From Ciona savignyi (Eukaryota; Chordata; Ascidiacea; Phlebobranchia; Cionidae), in NCBI GenBank assembly GCA_000149265.1, contig CH002809.1:453112-517111 (forward strand): a stretch of DNA of 64,000 nucleotides, in the 5' to 3' direction. The position numbers and the translations under genes are program-made. The notes under the pieces were generated by a model. That model made no database searches. It was given only the letters and a program-made list of their open reading frames with translations, and had not been told where the DNA came from. Positions 1 to 11,600 of this stretch are shown here, one piece after another; position 1 is the first letter of the stretch; every line of letters starts with the position of its first letter.

Positions 1-109
1 TAAAGTGCCTTGCTCAAGGACACAACCGACTAGCTAGCGACCAGTTTTGCACCTTCAACCTTTTCGATTGAAAGGTGACACACTTAACCGCCAGACTAAC
101 CGGCCGGAC
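1..109 (-). mobile_element. SINE-1 (head part), JmjC copy A intron 1
   Basis: tRNA-like head (TAACCGCCAGACTAACCGG on this strand). Cut by the window start. Orthologous in position to 6018-6297 in copy B. Confidence 0.85.
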
Positions 110-268
110 GATATGTGTTGTTTCGGAATTTTTACTTTGTTTCGTGCCTTCCATGGAAAATATATAATGTAATACCTTAAACATTTCCAAATGAATTGTA
201 TGCTTGAATATCTAGAGGTTTGTTTGTAAGTGCTAATTAAAACTTGACTCATAACCCGTCTTTCCCAG

Positions 269-3200
269 GGAAAAGTATGGCGGATTAACCGTTATGGCTG
301 AAACTGCAAAGAAAGAAGACCGAAATAATCCTGTCAGACCAATGAATTTCTCAACATTTCTCTCCACATACAAAGAAGAAGATATATATTTAGTACAAGA
401 TGTGGCACCACCTCGCCCTATCACAGGTATAGAGTTCTTTATTTGCTGGACATCTTATCTTTAAAGACCGTATTTGTCAAAATGTTAAGATTACCGTGCG
501 ATGTCTTATGGACAAAATAAGTTTACACCATCCTGTTAAAGGTAGTTTAGTTTAGTTTATTGTTTGTTTCCACGATGAAAACACGAAGCAGGACTATTGA
601 TAACAATTTGGAAAACGGGAAAAAAACGGCAAAACGACATTCGTTAGATCAGGTCTAAAAAGCAACAAATTATTAAATTTCAGTATAATTAGACGTGGCC
701 GCTAAACCCAAATAAAAAAATTAAAATAATTGTTTATAAAAAAATACACTATTACACTACTAGGTATTTTGAACTAGTACGCTCCTTTGGGCGAATGTTT
801 CACTTAACCGATATAGATACTGTATCCCGTATCCCGAAACGACTCTTTAACATTTTGGGTGTGACTTCAAAAAACGAACTTTGTAACGAGCCATTATGGT
901 TTCGAAACTTAGCTCGGCAATACAAACAAAAATGGATATGTTTAACTATGTGTTTTACAGAGGAAATGTTTGTTCCAAAATCGTTGTTGTGTCGCGGGTT
1001 TATGGATTTACTAAACATGGCGTTGTTGTGGTTTTCATCCGGTGGCACCAAATCTGTTCTTCACAACGATTCGTTCGAAAACATCAACTGTCTTTTTGAT
1101 GGGACGAAGGAACTTATTATGATTGACAGGGTTGGTAGGGATAACAACGGCCATGATAAAACGCTAACACCGTTCTCCTAGTTCTGATGTGACATAGGAT
1201 CTAAATATATAGACATTGTGAACTTGTAGTCCTATCGGTATAGCAAAGTAAATTTGATTCGCATTACTATTATGTAAAAAAGTTTAATTAATCATTCTTG
1301 ACGCAGAAACATAAAGAACTTGTGCCAATCGATCATATGGAAAGAGGATACAGCTCTGTGGATGTCGAGCGAGTAGATATGTACAAATACCCAACATTGT
1401 CTAAACTACCGTGGTACATCGCTAATATGGATACTGGAGATTGCTTGTACATACCCATGAAGTACGCCATTTTGCTAGGAGCAATTTGTTATTTTTTAAT
1501 TACACTATATCGTTTCAGTTGGTACCACCACGTTAACTCTTCTCTGACGCGAAATTTGGCGATCAATTTGTGGTGGAGAGAACACGAGAACGGCTTTGAA
1601 CACCGAGAAGAATGTGAAAAAAGCCTTCAAGATATTCCAGAATACGATCGTTTGTTCAATTATCATTTGTCATCTGGAATTAAAGTCGAAGAGTAAGCAC
1701 TTATGTTTAAGCAATACGATACCTATGTTTCGCAATACAATATTGAACTGTATCTGTACATTAAATTATATTAATTTAATATGGGTGAGTCCACAGTAGC
1801 CACCGGGACCAGGAATTCAGGCCATAGAAGGCCCTGCTAGAATATCTTAATATACACGTCATTTACAAAACTTACAAAGTGCAGTGGTTAGTTCTTACAC
1901 ACACACTGGCTCTGTCGATCTATACACTGCAACAAGATCCCGTTTAATTAGTTTTACTAAATTCAAGCACTTGTGAATCATACACAACACAATATTTTAA
2001 TGAATTGTTTAAGTAAATCTTGTTATGAAGTGTTTTCAGTGGTTTAAATCTAACTTTACTGCAATTACTCTACCGACGATAATCATACGTATAATACGTT
2101 GACTGATTCCTACTATAGTTTGTAATTGTTCCTGAGGACAAAACTAAAAGGAGGAAAAGCGGGAAGGGGGGAAACTGCACACTAAAATGAAGATAATAAC
2201 ATAATAGTCAGTTTTAAACATTAGTTTGGAGTTAGGGTTAGTTCTGGGGTTAAGGTTTGTGATTAGGGCAGGGTTTAAATTAGTTTTCGTAATTTTAGTA
2301 TATATGCAGTTTCCCTCCTTCCCTCCTTCCCGCTTTCCCTCCTTTTAGTGTTACCCTCTTCCTGATACAACGCGCTTACTACTGTTTTGTGAGTCGTTTC
2401 CGGTATTGGTTCGACGCACAGACGATGTCTCGGAAAGGCCTGAGTCTTTTGGGGGCAATTTTTGATGACCAACGCATAAACTAAATTACATATTCTGGAT
2501 ATAAGTTATCAAATCAAATGTTTATACCTGTAACTGTTTTACGGGATTTTTTTCAAACCCCTGTATGGTGGGCTCGTCATTAAGGCCGTTTTTGTATTGA
2601 ATCGGTATATTTTTTGTTGGTCACTTTAACCAGTCGACCACATGAAAACACAACTAAAATATTGAACACACTGTAATTCTTTCACCACCCATTTGTAATG
2701 GACACATCACCGGTTATTAAAACGATTTCAATACAGGATTTATAACTTGATCATTGCAGTTTAACTTTCTCTGAAGCTTTCGCTGAGAACGGTACAACCA
2801 CATTGAGAAATTTATTAAGAACAGTGGCACGTTTATCTCCGAAGGATATGAAAAAGGAGGATTTACGGAATATTCTGAAAGTTGGTTTATTGTTTCTTTA
2901 TATCATAATACGACCGGAATTTATTTGCTTGAACATGCCCAAAAAACAGTTTCGCTACCATTACGCTGCCACATGCTTTAACCGCAGTGACTATTTCTTA
3001 TTCGGTTTCTGGTTAACAGTTTTTTTACCGGGCTTAGTTGCTAAGACCGTTTTGTATGAAAATCGGTGTATGTATCGGTCGCGTTAACCATTCGGCCACA
3101 CCACCGTACATGAGGTTTTAACTTCATCTGAATAGCTTGGTTGGTTAGTGCGTCGCTATTAAGTTGGAGGGTTGCAGGTTCGAAAGTGGTCACTAGTCGG

Positions 3201-4038
3201 TTGTATTCTTGGTCAAGGTACTTAATAAACATTTACCGGACATATCGGACCAATGATTCTATAAAAACTAAAGAAGCGTCTCAATTATACTCATCATAAG
3301 AAAATAGCTGAGGTAACTCGACGGTGGGTGCGAGATAATTTGACGAATATCCGTGTGAGTAAACCCCCTTATACCAGCGCGAGAAAAGATGAACATGGCC
3401 CTTGTGGTAACGACCCATTTTTATATTCAAGAGGATAAACATGATATCCCATCTTATCGTAACTCATTAGTTTTAAAGCAAAAAAGTCTTAGGCTTGGTC
3501 AACGCTAAAGCTTAAAACAAACTATTAAACTTGGTTACCTTTTTTACCAGTAGATGATTTAATTGTGAAATGCTTATTTAAAGATCCCTACAACTATGTA
3601 ATTTAAATGTAGCATGCTCGCTAGCTAGTCGGTTGTGTCCTTGGGCAAGGCACTTAACGGACATTGCCTGAACCCAGTGGTTTAATCGGTTCTACTAAAT
3701 TGAAGAAACGTGTCTATCATACACAACACACTGCAGTTGCTCCGGTAACCCGACGATGGGCACGAGGTAATCTGACGATTGCCCGTGTGTGTTAACCCCC
3801 TTGGTTTTCCTATTCACGGGGATAAACATGAATATCCTATCCTATCCTATCCTAACACAATACTTCATTACAGGATGTTAAGGTGATCTTTATCCATAGC
3901 GACATAAACGATGATAAAATACTGACAGTCAAAGAACTCGAGTCTTTTGTGCAAACTGATCTGCTGGAACCATTTATTAAAGAGGATTCGAATTATTATA
4001 AACAAAATCAGTATAAAGATAAGAACGATGAATTGTAA
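269..4038 (+). CDS. ER-lumenal JmjC (cupin_8) oxygenase, copy A, 5'-partial (exons 2-7)
   Basis: Exons read as 269-426, 961-1130, 1307-1461, 1519-1692, 2760-2880 and 3874-4038; all join in frame at AG/GT sites. Exon 1 (signal peptide) lies left of the window, by comparison with copies B and C. Exon 3 carries HND of the HxD iron motif and a Lys 15 residues after the His, the 2-oxoglutarate-binding position in FIH. Exon 5 begins WYHHV, supplying the distal His. Exon 7 has a 12-residue EF-hand loop (DINDDKILTVKE) and ends NDEL, a KDEL-type ER retrieval signal. The family hydroxylates protein or RNA side chains; the substrate here is unknown. AATAAA follows at 4101-4106. No disabling change seen. 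Other JmjC subfamilies (JMJD7, JMJD8, TYW5-like) cannot be excluded by eye. Confidence 0.85.
542..765 (-). mobile_element. (AAACT)n-tailed retroposon, copy in JmjC copy A intron 2
   Basis: Reverse orientation: TTTAGTTTAGTTTATT tail, then the CACGATGAAAACACGAAGC and GACGTGGCCGCTAAACC landmarks. Absent from copies B and C. Confidence 0.75.
2137..2360. mobile_element. MITE family A copy (in JmjC copy A intron 5)
   Basis: About 40-bp inverted ends built on ACTAAAAGGAGGGAAAGCGG and GGAGGGAAACTGCAC, with a TTAGGGTTAG-like interior. Confidence 0.8.
2564..2640 (-). mobile_element. Degenerate SINE-2 in JmjC copy A intron 5
   Basis: GGTGGGCTCGTCATTAAGGC then GTCACTTTAACCAGTCGACC; shared with copy B. 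Confidence 0.5.
3026..3109 (-). mobile_element. SINE-2, JmjC copy A intron 6
   Basis: TTACCGGGCTTAG, TGTATCGGTCGCGTTAACCA and TTCGGCCACAC landmarks. The same insertion in copy B was later split by BEL/Pao. Confidence 0.75.
3130..3450 (+). mobile_element. Divergent SINE-1, JmjC copy A intron 6
   Basis: Degenerate head (GGTTGGTTAGTGCGTCGC, GGTTGCAGGTTCGAAAGTGG), then CTCGACGGTGGGTGCGAG. Copy B (about 16500-16640) has an internally deleted version. Confidence 0.65.
3615..3853 (+). mobile_element. SINE-1, 5'-truncated, 20 bp before JmjC copy A exon 7
   Basis: Ends in (TATCC)n at 3853; the exon acceptor is at 3873. Shared with copy B (16904-17190), so older than that duplication. Confidence 0.88.
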
Positions 4039-5689
4039 TCGTTTATTAATTTCTGACTGATTTGACTTGCGTGAGTTATTATGGTCAAACTTTGTTTAAC
4101 AATAAAAATCACAGGTTATAATTTTCCCTATTCGACAGTGCCATTTAAAAGAAACAACGCCATTTTTAAATTTAAGTATATAAAATAATTTTTTATGGGT
4201 TTTACATTGCTAGTAATTTGTTTTTTTATCGATGCTTATATTCGCTCCAGATTATAACTTTTGTGCAAATTTGTCAATCAGTTTATATTTTAAATAATGC
4301 GTTTTGAAATCTAAGTAGGCCTACAGTTGCAAGATTGCCGATAATAGGTGCTTAACCATTTTAAGATTATACAGTTGTGACATTATACTGGTGCATAATC
4401 ATCTGAGACGCTCTATGTACCGAATACGCGATAGTCTAAGCTGAGGCGTACACAACTATCTAACGAATTCTATTCTACGCGTATGTATAATTTAAATTGG
4501 TGTATTTGTAGTGGTGTAATAAAGGAGTATTCCCTAGATTTCCTAGTTTTGCTGGCAGCTTTTAAAGTATTGAAAAGATCTTGGTATAAATGTGTTTAAT
4601 TAGAATTTACTGCATGTGTTGTTTTCTGAATTTTTTACATTTATGGAGACTAAAATTGAACAAGATTCTAAAACTTTGCATCCACGATTTTCTTTAGATC
4701 TTTTACTTTGCGCAACTAAACAATTACTCTGTTTTACGACGTTGAATTTATTCTGAGTGACGCTGACTATTTCCGGTTGACACTACTTGTTTGTTTTTTT
4801 GATCCGCAATAACAATCATCTTGTGCAAAGAGAGATACATGCGATTATTTGGAAACGTGTTTATTTAATAAACATTTACCATTCACAATCCAAAAGAGTT
4901 TCGACACCGTTTCCCCATGACTTTTTGGAGAAAATTAAAATGCGGAAAAAGGTAAGTTCGTCTAAAGTTAGCAGGTTTGGTGCGCTGGGGTTAACGTTTT
5001 AGTGTATGATTATAAAGTACTTTCTCTTTTGATCAATTTCAACAGTTAGTGTTTCCAAATATCCTGAGCACAGCAGGGCAGCCAGCAACTGTGTGCGACA
5101 GTAATCCAACTATCTTTAGCTCCATTATTATAATGTTTGGGCAAATACTAGTCGGCATTTACTAAAATATCATTTATCCCAGGCCCGCCGAACTAACAGC
5201 CTGTTGCTCAATTGTGACCAAAATATGACACCAGTTTAAAAAAACGAGAGGATAAAAAGACCGAAATTGGCATAGTAAGCATATCTCATATATCAATTAA
5301 CAACACAAGATATTCAGAAACGCTATTTATTGGAGTGATAGTAATTGTTTAGTTTTGGTTGCCAAACAATCATATGGATTTATTTCCATCAACTAACAGC
5401 CCAGTGTGCTTACGTGACCCACTGCATTCTGTGCATAGTATTAAGATCTAAACATATCCTGCTCATGTTACTCAGGAAACCCTTTCCAGTAGATTTCTTA
5501 GAAACCGTACATGGAAATCAATTAATACACTGTGCTGTAAGTCGTTTTATTCGTATACTTGACATTTACTGAATTAAATCGCAAAACAATCCATACCGTT
5601 GATAAATGTTAAGGGTTATATGCAGAATTACTTCTTAAGTCAGATTCGATTCGATAAAACAAAGATATTTTAATATTCATTGCCAGATT
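4039..5689. repeat. Duplicated intergenic spacer, copy A to copy B
   Basis: No gene seen. From about 4039 it matches 17372-19891 along its length except for the hAT insertion there (shared landmarks include GACGCTGACTATTTCCGGTT). The tandem duplication unit therefore includes intergenic DNA and probably the promoter. Confidence 0.85.
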
Positions 5690-8600
5690 ATGATGAGATT
5701 GATTTTGTTAGTTCTGTGTTATGTTGTGCAAGTTGTTTTGATCGAGGCCGATGATCCACCAGGCCACTTGCAACCCATTGGTTCACACATGCCTCCTATG
5801 CATATCGAAGAAAGGAACGATTTCCCGAACCCAATCGAATTTTACGATAATTACGTCGCCCCTGGAAAACCTGTTCTATTCAAAGGGGCAGCGAAACAGT
5901 TTCCAAGTTACAACAACTGGAAAAACGATTCTTACTTGAGGTTTGGAGAATAAACCATTAAGTTAATAAATGGTCGAAGTGAAAAATATACAGTTAAAAT
6001 AATACGTTTCATAATTAGGATAGGATAGGATATTCATGTTTATCTCCGTAAATAAGAAAACCAAGGGGGTTAACACACGGGCAATCGCCGGATCACCTCG
6101 CGCCCACCATTGGGTTACGAAACTATATTACAGTGTTGTATATGATAGACACGTTCCTTTAATTTGGTAGAACCCACTAATCCGAAGGGCAAATTGCCTT
6201 GCCCAAGGACACAACCGACTAGCTAACGACCAGATTTTCACCTTCAACCTTTCGATAGAAAGGCGACGCACTTAACCGCCAGACTAACTGGTCGGACGGA
6301 TGTGTTGTTTCGTAATTTCACTTTGTTTCGTGCCTTCTAAAAAAATACAAAATGTAATACCTTAAACATTTTCAAATGAATTGTATGCTTGAATATCTAG
6401 AGGTTTGTTTGTAAGTGCTAATTAAAACCTAAATCATAACCGTCTATTCCCAGGGAAAAGTATGGCGGATTAAACGTTATGGCAGAAACTGCAAAGAAAG
6501 AAGACCGAAATAATCCTGTCAAACCAATGAATTTCTCAACATTTCTCTCCACATACAAAGAAGAAGATATATATTTAGTACAAAATGTAGCGCCACCTCG
6601 CCCTATTACAGGTATAGAGTTCTTTATTTACTGGACATCTTATCTTTAAAGATCGCCTACGTATTTGTCTGGGATAGGATAGGATAGGATATTCATCTTT
6701 ATCCCCGTGAATGGGAAAACCAAGGGGGTTAACACACGGGCAATCGTCAGATCACCTCGCGCCCATCGTCGGGTTACCGGAGCTATTGCAGTGTGTTGTA
6801 TATGATAGACACGTTCCTTTAATTTGGTAGAACCCATTAATCCGCTGGGTTCAGGCAATGTCCGTAAAGTGCCTTGCCCAAGGACACAACCGACTAGCTA
6901 GCGACCAGTTTCGCACCTTCGACCTTTCGATTGAAAGGCGACGCACTAAACCGTTGGACCAACGGGCCGGTCTAAATTTTAAGATTATCGTGCGACGTCT
7001 CATGGACAAAATAAGTTTATACAATCCTGTTAAAGATATTTTGAACTAGTATGCTTGTTTGGCCAAATTGATTCTACTGATTTTATTGGCATCACATAAT
7101 AACAGTGCGAAGATGGAACGAAATATTATCATTAGCCACTACAGAGTAGTTTTAAAAACATGGCCGCCTAATGCACAGGGTAACAGAGATATAATGGTAT
7201 TTAAGTTTTGTTCCAGCAACCGCCGACTTGTAGATGTTGATTTGTCGACCGTGCTGGCTCTAGATGTGGTGGTCCTTGGCTGCAGAGCGACTGGTTAACT
7301 TGGCCCATATAGATGCCGAATTGACTTTTTAACATTTTGGTTGTGACTTTAAAAACGAACTTTGTAACGAGCCCATTATGGTTTCGAAACTTAACTCTTC
7401 AATACAAACGAAAATGGATATGTTTAACTATGTTTTTTACAGAGGAAATGTTCGTTCCAAAGTCGTTGTTATGTCGCGGGTTTATGGATTTTCTAAACAT
7501 GGCGTTGTTGTGGTTTTCATCCGGTGGCACCAAATCTGTTCTTCACAACGACTCGTTGGAAAACATCAACTGTCTTTTTGATGGAACGAAGGAACTTATT
7601 ATGATTGACAGGGTTGGTAGGATAATAATGATGTTTCTGTCCGGCCGGTTAGTCTGGCGGTTATGTGCGTTTTCTTTCAATCGAAAGGTTGTAGATGCGA
7701 AACTGGTCGCTAGCAAGTCGGTTGTGTCCTTGGGCAAGGCACTTTACGTACATTGCCTGAACCAAGCGGATTAATGGGTTCTACCAAATTGAAGGAACGT
7801 GTCTATCATATATACAACACACTGCAATAGCTCCGGTAACCCGACGGTGAGCGCGAGGTGATCTGACGATTGCTCGTGTGTTAACCCCCTTGGTTTTTCC
7901 ATTCACGGGGTAAACATGAATATTATATCCTATGCTATTCTTATGAAATATACTTGTCAACACTAAGTGTTTGGTAACAGAAACACAAAGAACTTGTGCC
8001 AATCGATAATTTGGAAAAAGGATACAGCTCTGTGGATGTCGAGCGAGTAGATATGTACAAATACCCAACATTGTCTAAACTACCGTGGTACATCGCTAAT
8101 ATGGATACTGGAGATTGCTTGTACATACCCATGAAGTACGCCATTTTGCTAGGAACAATTTATTATTTTTAATTACACTATGTCGTTTTAGGTGGTACCA
8201 CCACGTTAACTCATCTCTGACGCGAAATTTGGCGATCAATTTGTGGTGGAGAGAACACAAGAACGGTTTTGAACATCGAGAAGAATGTGAAAAAAGCCTT
8301 CAAGATATTCCAGAATACGATCGTTTGTTCAATTATCATTTGTCATCTGGAATTAAAGTCGAAGAGTAAGCACTTATAATATTTCTATGTTTTACATTAG
8401 TCGGTGTGATAGTTTTCATTTTTATCTTCCATAGTTCCATGCGGTCAGTTTTAATTTGGTATTTAGAATCTGGAGTAATCCTTAATTGTGTGTGTTAATT
8501 TGATTTTAATTTATACTGTGTATGACTAATTAACTATTATCTATTTGAATTAGGGCAAAATTTATGGTAGAGAAAACACCCTGGAAATCGTGTTCTTAAC

Positions 8601-11600
8601 TTGTAACTGTTCACTGTTAATCGCATAATAGAAAGAAAACCAATCTGTGTTGGCTGAGTTACAATAAGACTTAGAGCCTTAAAGACAGGCTTCCAGCCAG
8701 GAGTTTGGAAAAACAATAAGAGTTAAGAAGCGATCGCCGGGCACCATTACTCTTATAGCAGCAAGTAGAGGCTGCAAAAATAGAATCAGAATTCTGGACT
8801 CGTTACCAGGCTGGCAGACTCTACACCCCTGGTGGGCTCGTCACTGATGCCGCTTTTGTATCGAATCAGTGATTGTTGTTGGTCACTTGAACCAGTCGAC
8901 CACACGAACACACAATTAAAATATTAAACACTTTAATTCTTCCACCACCCATTTGTAATGGAACCTCACCGGTTATTAAAATGATTCCAATGCAGAATTG
9001 AAATCTTGGTCTTTGCAGTTTAATTTTCTACGAAGCATTCGCTGAGAACGGTACAACTACATTGAGAAATTTATTAAGAACAGTGGCACGTTTATCTCCG
9101 AAGGACATGAAAAAAGAGGATTTACGGAACACTCTTAAGGTTTGTTTATTGTTTATATCATAATTTATTGTTTGGATCATAATAGGCCTACTACTTGATT
9201 TGCTTGAACATACCCCAAAAAACAATTTTGGTACTTACGCTGACACATGCTTTAACCGCAGTGACTATTGCTTATTCGGTATCTGGTTAACGGTTTTTTA
9301 CCGGGCTTAGTTTTGAACCAATAATGGGTGTTACGTCACCACATGTTATTTCTATTATTAATTTCGGGTAGTAACTTTTGTTCTAAAATTGTCCCCTGTC
9401 GAAATTTCCTTTAACATTTCTATGGTTTTGGGGGGAATTACCTTCTCGTGTCGCAAAAGTAGTTATTCCATTTTTAGTTCTTTTTGTCTAAGTCTGCTGT
9501 GTGGATACAGCCTTAGAAAGTGTTGTCGCTACGGCCTAAGAACTATTTAGTTGTCAAATCTGACTGGGTCCAACATAGTTGGTAAGCATTGTGTTTCTTT
9601 TTTGTATTTACCTATGTTCCGAATGTATATTGAAACTTATTATTTGTTTATATAACCCCTGTTACGTCACTCCGGGTGACCAGTCAGGCCCGTCGAAGGG
9701 CGGCGTAACATCGTTGCAACTATCGGACGATCTTGTGATCGTTGCAACTATCGGACGATCTTGTGATCGTTGCAATCTAGCTGCTTATTACCTACCCCTA
9801 TTCCTGTGTTCTGTTCAATATGGATCCTGTTGAACTACTGGCCCAATGCAAAGAAAAAATGCAGCATAGCTACTTGTCTGTTGAAGGGTTAATGTCGGAC
9901 GCCAAAAATATTGATGCTGTGAAAAAGCATTTGGTGAATGTTGAGAATGCTCACATGGCACTGCTGGCAGCCTACGCATCGTGCAATGATAGCGAATCAA
10001 AAATAGAGGTGTCACGACATCGAGCTGATTCCAAGCGTGAGAAGTCGGAATTTGATGAACGAGTGAAGGAATGGATCCAGCAATGTGATTCTCGTCACCT
10101 AAACGAAAATCTAGATGGACTCGAGATCAAGAGTTCGTATACGACTAGCTCTACAAGAAGCCTTCGAAGGGCAGCTCATGTGAAACTGGAGCTAGCCCGA
10201 TTAGCCAAGAGCCATGCACTACAGAAGCTAAGTGAAACTATGCAGCAAGCTGAGCTGGAAGCTGAACAAAAGCGACAAGAAGCTGATCGCTTAAGAAAAC
10301 AGGTGGACCGTGACCTTGAGATGGCCGAAGCCGAGGTTAAGGCCTGGGAGGATGATATGTCTGTTGTTGGGAAGCGACTTGATGAGCTTCCCAGTGTCGC
10401 CTACCCCTCGCCCTTTACGTATTCTTGAGACAACCCCAAAATTGCTCCAACCGCCACCTATAAATGTGTTAAAATCCAGCATACCCCATGAGAAACAGGA
10501 AGCAAGCCTTCACACTGTGCCTGCTGTACTAGACTCGTATGTATGTCATTCACCGGATCCTAACATGCCACAAACTGTTGATCCAATTTCCTTGTCACGT
10601 AACCTGGATCGCGATCCACGTGTTTTTCGCGAGCAGCGCGCGCCAAAAATTGAAAGGGATTCTGTTGATTCGCTTCCTGGTAATCACGATTCTTACAGGG
10701 AACTGCCTGAGTATGTGAAAAGAAATTTACCCGCATATGAACATTTTCAACCAAAATTCGAACGGGAACCTCCGCGAGGCCAACTCGCCCGTTCACAGCC
10801 TGAGGACGATTTCCTTCAACAGCGTATTATGTTACCGCAACCTGCAATTAAAAGGTTCAATGGCGACCCATTGAATTATTGGTGTTTTATCCGAGCAATA
10901 GAGTCGCATGTTCACAGTCGGACAAAATCTGAAGAGTCGCGACTTGTGTGTTTGCTGCAGTATTGCGAACCGTCTATCGCAAACAAACTGGAAATCTACA
11001 GCAAGAACCGGGCCGATGGATATTCGAAGGCAAGACAAAGGCTGCACTATGAGTATGGTCAGCCGCATATTATTGCCAACGCATGTGAACAACGTTTGAA
11101 ACGAAGCCCTGATGTCAAGCCGGGCAATCCTGAAAGTTTAATGGAGTTTTCAGATCTGATTGAGAAATGTAGAAGTTCTCTTGAAGACATTCAAGAATAT
11201 GCCGGCTTGAACTCAATTAACACAATGAAAATCATAATTCGTAAACTTCCCTACCCACTACAGGAAAAGTGGGTGGACCAATCCGTGGATGTTCTGCACC
11301 AGACTGGTCGACAAGCCGGATTTCTGGACTTTGTTCAATTTGTCGCAGAAAAGGCACAAGTTTTCAATTCGCTCTATGGAAGAGAAGCTGTGTATGGCGG
11401 ACATCGTGACAAACCCGCTGTTGGTGCACCCAGACGGAACACCAGAGCAGCTACATATAACACTGTAACTTCTGATAAAGGTAAGCCTACTTCTCCTGCA
11501 TTATCTGAAACACCTGTTTGTAGCCTTTGTGCGAAACAGCACTGGTTGCCAAACTGCCCAGAGTTTGACCACATGCCGCCTTTAAAGCGAAATGAATTTG

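Noticed and set aside
3026..3450. Lineage-specific gene from overlapping ORFs in intron 6
   Set aside because: The ORFs arise from SINE-2 and SINE-1 sequence.
5941..5953. Stop codon right after RFGE in JmjC exon 1, suggesting an 87-aa secreted peptide
   Set aside because: The sequence reads into GTTTGG, a donor shared by B and C, and exon 2 continues the domain in phase.
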